A DNA stretch of 30,318 bases from SIBU01 sp964430335 (GTDB lineage: Bacteria > Patescibacteriota > Minisyncoccia > Phycocordibacterales > SIBU01). Below, one piece after another: positions 29,837 to 30,318 of the stretch. Made by a program: the position numbers and the translations under genes. Within the stretch, counting starts at the first letter, position 1. Each line of letters starts with the position of its first letter. The stretch covers positions 1 to 30,318 of the forward strand of contig CAYSEN010000011.1 in NCBI GenBank assembly GCA_964430335.1, read 5' to 3'. The notes below the pieces were generated by a model. The model ran no database searches. It was not told the DNA's origin and saw only the letters and a program-made list of their open reading frames with translations.

Positions 29837-30318
29837 ATGAAAAAAATAATGCTTAACGTTAAGCCCTTTCAAGAAACTCTCCATGCGGGTATGTGTGGTC
29901 CGGCATCACTCAAAATAGTTTTGGATTACTATGGGTTGGTCAAAAATGAGCAGGAACTCGCGGAATTGACTGGAACAACAAGAGATTTGGGTACGGACGA
30001 CAAGGGTATTGCTCGAGCTGCAGAATCGCTAGGATTCAAAGTACTTATAAAAAATGAAAGCAACCTTTCCAATATTGAAGAGTGGCTTAATAAAGGAGTG
30101 CCAGTAATTGTTGATTGGTTTACTCGAGGACGGGAGGATTATCCACCGTCAGAGATGGCAGATGGTCACTATTCAGTCGTTGTTGGACTTGATGACAACC
30201 TTATTTATTTACAAGACCCTGAAACTGGTGGATTGCGCGAAATTTCTCGGGATGACTTTGTAAAAGTGTGGTTTGACTTTAGTGGTGAGTATATAAAAGC
30301 TGACGAATTGATCGTGAG
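29837..30318 (+). CDS. C39-like cysteine peptidase, N-terminal part (runs off right edge)
   Basis: The first 160 residues of a protein with a complete C39 peptidase-like domain. The catalytic triad is visible: C20 in MCGPASLKIVLDYYG, H111 in ADGHYSVVVG and D127 in LQDPETGG, with the oxyanion glutamine at Q12 (PFQET). C39 domains normally cut double-glycine leaders of exported peptides at the N-terminus of ABC exporters, but stand-alone forms also exist. Here there is no signal peptide or membrane helix before the domain, so it starts in the cytoplasm. Whether an ABC transporter follows cannot be seen. It has a good promoter with a nearly leaderless start. Confidence 0.85.
   Translation, partial: MKKIMLNVKPFQETLHAGMCGPASLKIVLDYYGLVKNEQELAELTGTTRDLGTDDKGIARAAESLGFKVLIKNESNLSNIEEWLNKGVPVIVDWFTRGREDYPPSEMADGHYSVVVGLDDNLIYLQDPETGGLREISRDDFVKVWFDFSGEYIKADELIV

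Overview
The window looks like part of a Patescibacteria (CPR) chromosome, most like the Parcubacteria/Paceibacteria branch. The evidence is an AT-rich, tightly packed gene set with shortened housekeeping enzymes: an alanyl-tRNA synthetase without its C-terminal domain, a threonyl-tRNA synthetase without TGS, and a DnaX without its zinc module. Lineage-specific membrane proteins are also present. UGA is used as a stop, so the standard bacterial code applies. A run of exactly 100 N (6412-6511) marks a scaffold gap inside one gene.

Layout. 1-335: a 5' gene fragment on the minus strand. 438-2304: an SMR-type transporter, two membrane proteins and a class A beta-lactamase-like protein. 2343-2899: two orphan minus-strand mini-genes, each with its own terminator. 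2970-5363 (minus): signal peptidase I, a degenerate histidyl-tRNA synthetase paralogue and a YqeY protein. 5504-7704: a conserved CPR membrane protein (gapped) and MltG. 7743-7892: a 49-residue membrane protein not previously obvious. 7927-9018: mnmA. 9100-16951: an operon with an ATP-cone/nuclease fusion, a one-helix protein, an alkyltransferase-like protein and a giant alpha-2-macroglobulin. It converges with a PBP1C-type bifunctional penicillin-binding protein (16953-19028). 19066-19888: a MazG-type pyrophosphohydrolase and a deoxyribosyltransferase-like protein. 19911-25708: alaS, gyrB and thrS. 25810-28103: a membrane orphan, dus and two more orphan mini-genes. 28156-29226: dnaX. 29227-29836: a tRNA-Gln(UUG) locus with a duplicated 5' half and several hairpins. 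29837 to the end: a C39-like cysteine peptidase, cut by the window edge.

Two features run through the whole window. First, about ten genes carry a -10 box (TATAAT or a variant) only 6-9 nt before the ATG, so their mRNAs should be leaderless or nearly so. Second, a set of small GC-richer orphan genes sits between core genes as self-contained units. Most have their own terminator, often overlapping the stop codon, and four have a Shine-Dalgarno sequence. Expression rules therefore seem to differ between core and orphan genes.

Functionally, much of the window concerns the cell envelope (LepB, MltG, PBP1C, beta-lactamase-like protein, alpha-2-macroglobulin, C39 protein). The rest is mainly translation (alaS, thrS, mnmA, dus, tRNA-Gln, HisRS-like, YqeY) and DNA maintenance (gyrB, dnaX, nuclease fusion, alkyltransferase-like protein). 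The most unusual items are the nuclease/alkyltransferase/macroglobulin operon facing PBP1C, the dead HisRS paralogue, the rearranged tRNA-Gln locus and the orphan mini-gene class.
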